A stretch of 7,781 nucleotides of DNA, taken from positions 1 through 7,781 of the forward strand of contig JAVHYH010000155.1 in NCBI GenBank assembly GCA_031119155.1, read 5' to 3'. A program made the position numbers and the translations under genes. The stretch comes from Brevundimonas sp. GTDB taxonomy: Bacteria; Pseudomonadota; Alphaproteobacteria; Caulobacterales; Caulobacteraceae. Positions 6,859 to 7,781 of this stretch are shown in pieces (positions within the stretch are counted from its first letter, which is position 1; every line of letters starts with the position of its first letter). The notes beneath the pieces are model-generated. The model searched no databases and was not told the origin of the DNA. It worked only from the letters and a program-made list of their open reading frames with translations.

Positions 6859-6887
6859 TTGAACACATAGGTAACCGGTGTCATAAG
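6859..6887 (+). promoter_or_regulatory. Candidate promoter of the DhuI-like isomerase gene
   Basis: TTGAAC (6859-6864) and CATAAG (6882-6887) are 17 bp apart, each matching 4 of 6 consensus bases. The spacer contains nearly all of operator 3, so repressor binding would directly exclude RNA polymerase. Such matches are frequent by chance, and the support comes mainly from the operator position. Confidence 0.4.
6870..6883. promoter_or_regulatory. LacI-type operator 3 between kduD and the isomerase gene
   Basis: The plus strand reads GGTAACCGGTGTCA. On the minus strand this is TGACACCGGT followed by TACC, so the 10-mer half-site of operators 1 and 2 is kept exactly while the other arm has diverged. 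The centre is still ACCGGT. It lies 74 bp before the isomerase ATG and 115 bp before kduD, well placed to act on both divergent genes. Confidence 0.62.
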
Positions 6888-6956
6888 CCGATGCAAACGG
6901 GGATGAGACTGGAGCCGGACGGCTGCTCCGCCCATTCTCCCGACCGGAGGAACACC

Positions 6957-7598
6957 ATGAAAATCGCCCTGATCATCGAGAACAGCCAGGCCGCCAAGAG
7001 CGAGATCGTCCACACCGCCCTGACCACGGTGGCCGAGCCGCTGGGCCACGAAGTCTTCCACTACGGCATGTACACGCCCGAGGACAAAGCCTCGCTGACC
7101 TATGTGATGAACGGCCTTCTGAGCGGCATCCTGCTGAACTCGGGCGCGGCTGATTTCGTGGTCACCGGCTGCGGCACGGGCACCGGTTCAATGCTGGCGG
7201 CCAACGCCATGCCGGGCGTCTTCTGCGGCCTGATCATCGATCCGACCGACGCATTCCTGTTCGGCCAGATCAATGACGGCAACGCCATCGCCATGCCCTA
7301 CGCCAAGGGCTTCGGCTGGGCGGCCGAGCTGAACCTGCAGGACGTCTATCGCAAGCTGTTCGAGGGCGAGCGCGGTCTGGGCTATCCGAAGGAACGCGCC
7401 GAGATCATGCGCAGGAACCGCGGCATCCTGGAGGACCTGAAGGCCGTCACCTGCCACGACATGCTGACCGTCCTGAAGACGGTCGACCAGGATCTGCTGA
7501 AGGCCGCAATCGCGGGCGAGAAATTCCAGGAGTATTTCTTCGCCAACGCCACCGACGACGGCATCCGCGACTACATCAAGGGCGTGGTCGGCGCCTGA
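6957..7598 (+). CDS. dhuI: DhuI-like 4-deoxy-L-threo-5-hexosulose-uronate ketol-isomerase (RpiB/LacA/LacB fold)
   Basis: The predicted reaction is conversion of the unsaturated uronate product DKI/DHU to 2,5-diketo-3-deoxygluconate, the substrate of the neighbouring KduD. The protein has 213 residues. It opens MKIALIIENSQAAKS; LLSGILLNSGAADFVVTGCG at 54-73 leads into the glycine-rich loop CGTGTGSMLAAN (72-83) of the RpiB family, with C72 at the likely active site. GLIIDPTDAFLFGQINDGNA (91-110), YAKGFGWAAEL (115-125) and FQEYFF (190-195) match, as I recall them, the streptococcal DhuI isomerase described with its partner reductase DhuD. It is longer than ordinary RpiB (about 150 residues). GGAGG at 6946-6950 sits six bases before the ATG. 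An in-frame ATG at 6891 is disfavoured because it precedes this site. The stop is three bases from that of the convergent regulator gene. Generic annotation would call it a sugar-phosphate isomerase. Confidence 0.85.
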   Translation: MKIALIIENSQAAKSEIVHTALTTVAEPLGHEVFHYGMYTPEDKASLTYVMNGLLSGILLNSGAADFVVTGCGTGTGSMLAANAMPGVFCGLIIDPTDAFLFGQINDGNAIAMPYAKGFGWAAELNLQDVYRKLFEGERGLGYPKERAEIMRRNRGILEDLKAVTCHDMLTVLKTVDQDLLKAAIAGEKFQEYFFANATDDGIRDYIKGVVGA

Positions 7599-7601
7599 CG
7601 C

Positions 7602-7781
7602 CTAGCGTTTCGGACCTGAGGTCGATTCCCGCACGATCAGCGAGGGATCGACCACCGGCTGGGCCAGCGTCGCCGGGTCGAGGCCCCGGATGCCGGCGGT
7701 GAGTTTCTCCGCCGCCATCCGGCCCATATCACGGATCGGCAGGCGCACCGTGGTCAGGTTGGGCCAGACGCGCGAGGCCAT
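7602..7781 (-). CDS. LacI-family transcriptional regulator, C-terminal fragment (gene continues beyond the right edge)
   Basis: Fifty-nine codons and the stop TAG (7604-7602) are visible. The fragment reads MASRVWPNLTTVRLPI, then RDMGRMAAEKL, then VDPSLIVREST and ends GPKR. The pattern P-x-LTTVR-x-P-x-x-x-MGxxA, followed by a short linker and a L-x-VRxST-like ending, is the C-terminal signature of LacI/GalR effector-binding domains. The Met at the window edge is internal to the protein, not its start. The DNA-binding domain lies outside. The gene faces the isomerase gene with a three-base gap. It is the natural candidate to bind the three operators and may respond to a uronate catabolite such as KDG, as pectin regulators of this type do; this is inference. 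Confidence 0.82.
   Translation of the reverse strand: MASRVWPNLTTVRLPIRDMGRMAAEKLTAGIRGLDPATLAQPVVDPSLIVRESTSGPKR

Noticed and set aside
5820..6956. Long plus-strand open frame running into the isomerase gene, opposite kduD
   Set aside because: It is the antisense of kduD and the repeat element, in low-complexity Arg/Gly/Val-rich sequence without family resemblance. The isomerase has its own ribosome site and start at 6957.
6891..6956. In-frame ATG 22 codons upstream of the isomerase start
   Set aside because: It lies before the GGAGG at 6946-6950, has no ribosome site of its own, and the extension does not match the family start MKIALI.
1..7781. CRISPR arrays, tRNA or rRNA genes, insertion sequences, prophage or defence genes
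   Set aside because: Looked for on both strands by eye. There is no regular spacer-repeat array, no cloverleaf-like segment and no transposase, integrase or restriction-like protein.

Overview
The window is GC-rich with strong GC bias at third codon positions. It carries a TonB-dependent receptor of the large Xanthomonas/Caulobacter type and a palindromic intergenic repeat of a kind common in Caulobacterales. It is most likely chromosomal DNA of a Caulobacterales bacterium (Brevundimonas or a close relative); the genus is an inference from general resemblance.

Layout: (1) 1-1321, the tail of a PLP-dependent transsulfuration enzyme overlaps by one base a homoserine dehydrogenase, forming a methionine/threonine biosynthesis operon that runs off the left edge. 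(2) 1321-1359, a strong intrinsic terminator that serves the minus-strand gene. (3) 1385-4285, a TonB-dependent outer-membrane receptor on the minus strand. (4) 4286-4435, a divergent promoter region with two LacI-type palindromes. (5) 4436-5818, an exported family PL1-like pectate lyase with C-terminal calcium-loop motifs. (6) 5835-5983, a 149-bp inverted repeat element between convergent genes. (7) 6000-6755, a KduD-type reductase on the minus strand, preceded by a 23-codon small ORF with a strong Shine-Dalgarno sequence. (8) 6756-6956, a divergent control region with a third related operator. (9) 6957-7598, an RpiB/LacA/LacB-fold isomerase closely resembling DhuI. (10) 7602-7781, the C-terminus of a LacI-family regulator that runs off the right edge.

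Regions 3-10 read as one pectin/polyuronate utilisation locus. The lyase cleaves pectate outside the cytoplasm, the receptor probably imports the unsaturated oligomers, and after conversion to unsaturated monomer the DhuI-like isomerase and KduD carry the 4-deoxy uronate to 2-keto-3-deoxygluconate. The usual later enzymes (KDG kinase, KDPG aldolase) and an inner-membrane transporter are not in the window. The 10-mer TGACACCGGT was found only in the two divergent promoter regions. This suggests one repressor, plausibly the LacI protein at the right edge, controls all four genes.

I do not see a wholly new system. The points most worth a second look are the aspartokinase-like N-terminal relic on the homoserine dehydrogenase, the shared operators, the coupled small ORF ahead of kduD, and the use of DhuI rather than KduI for the isomerase step.
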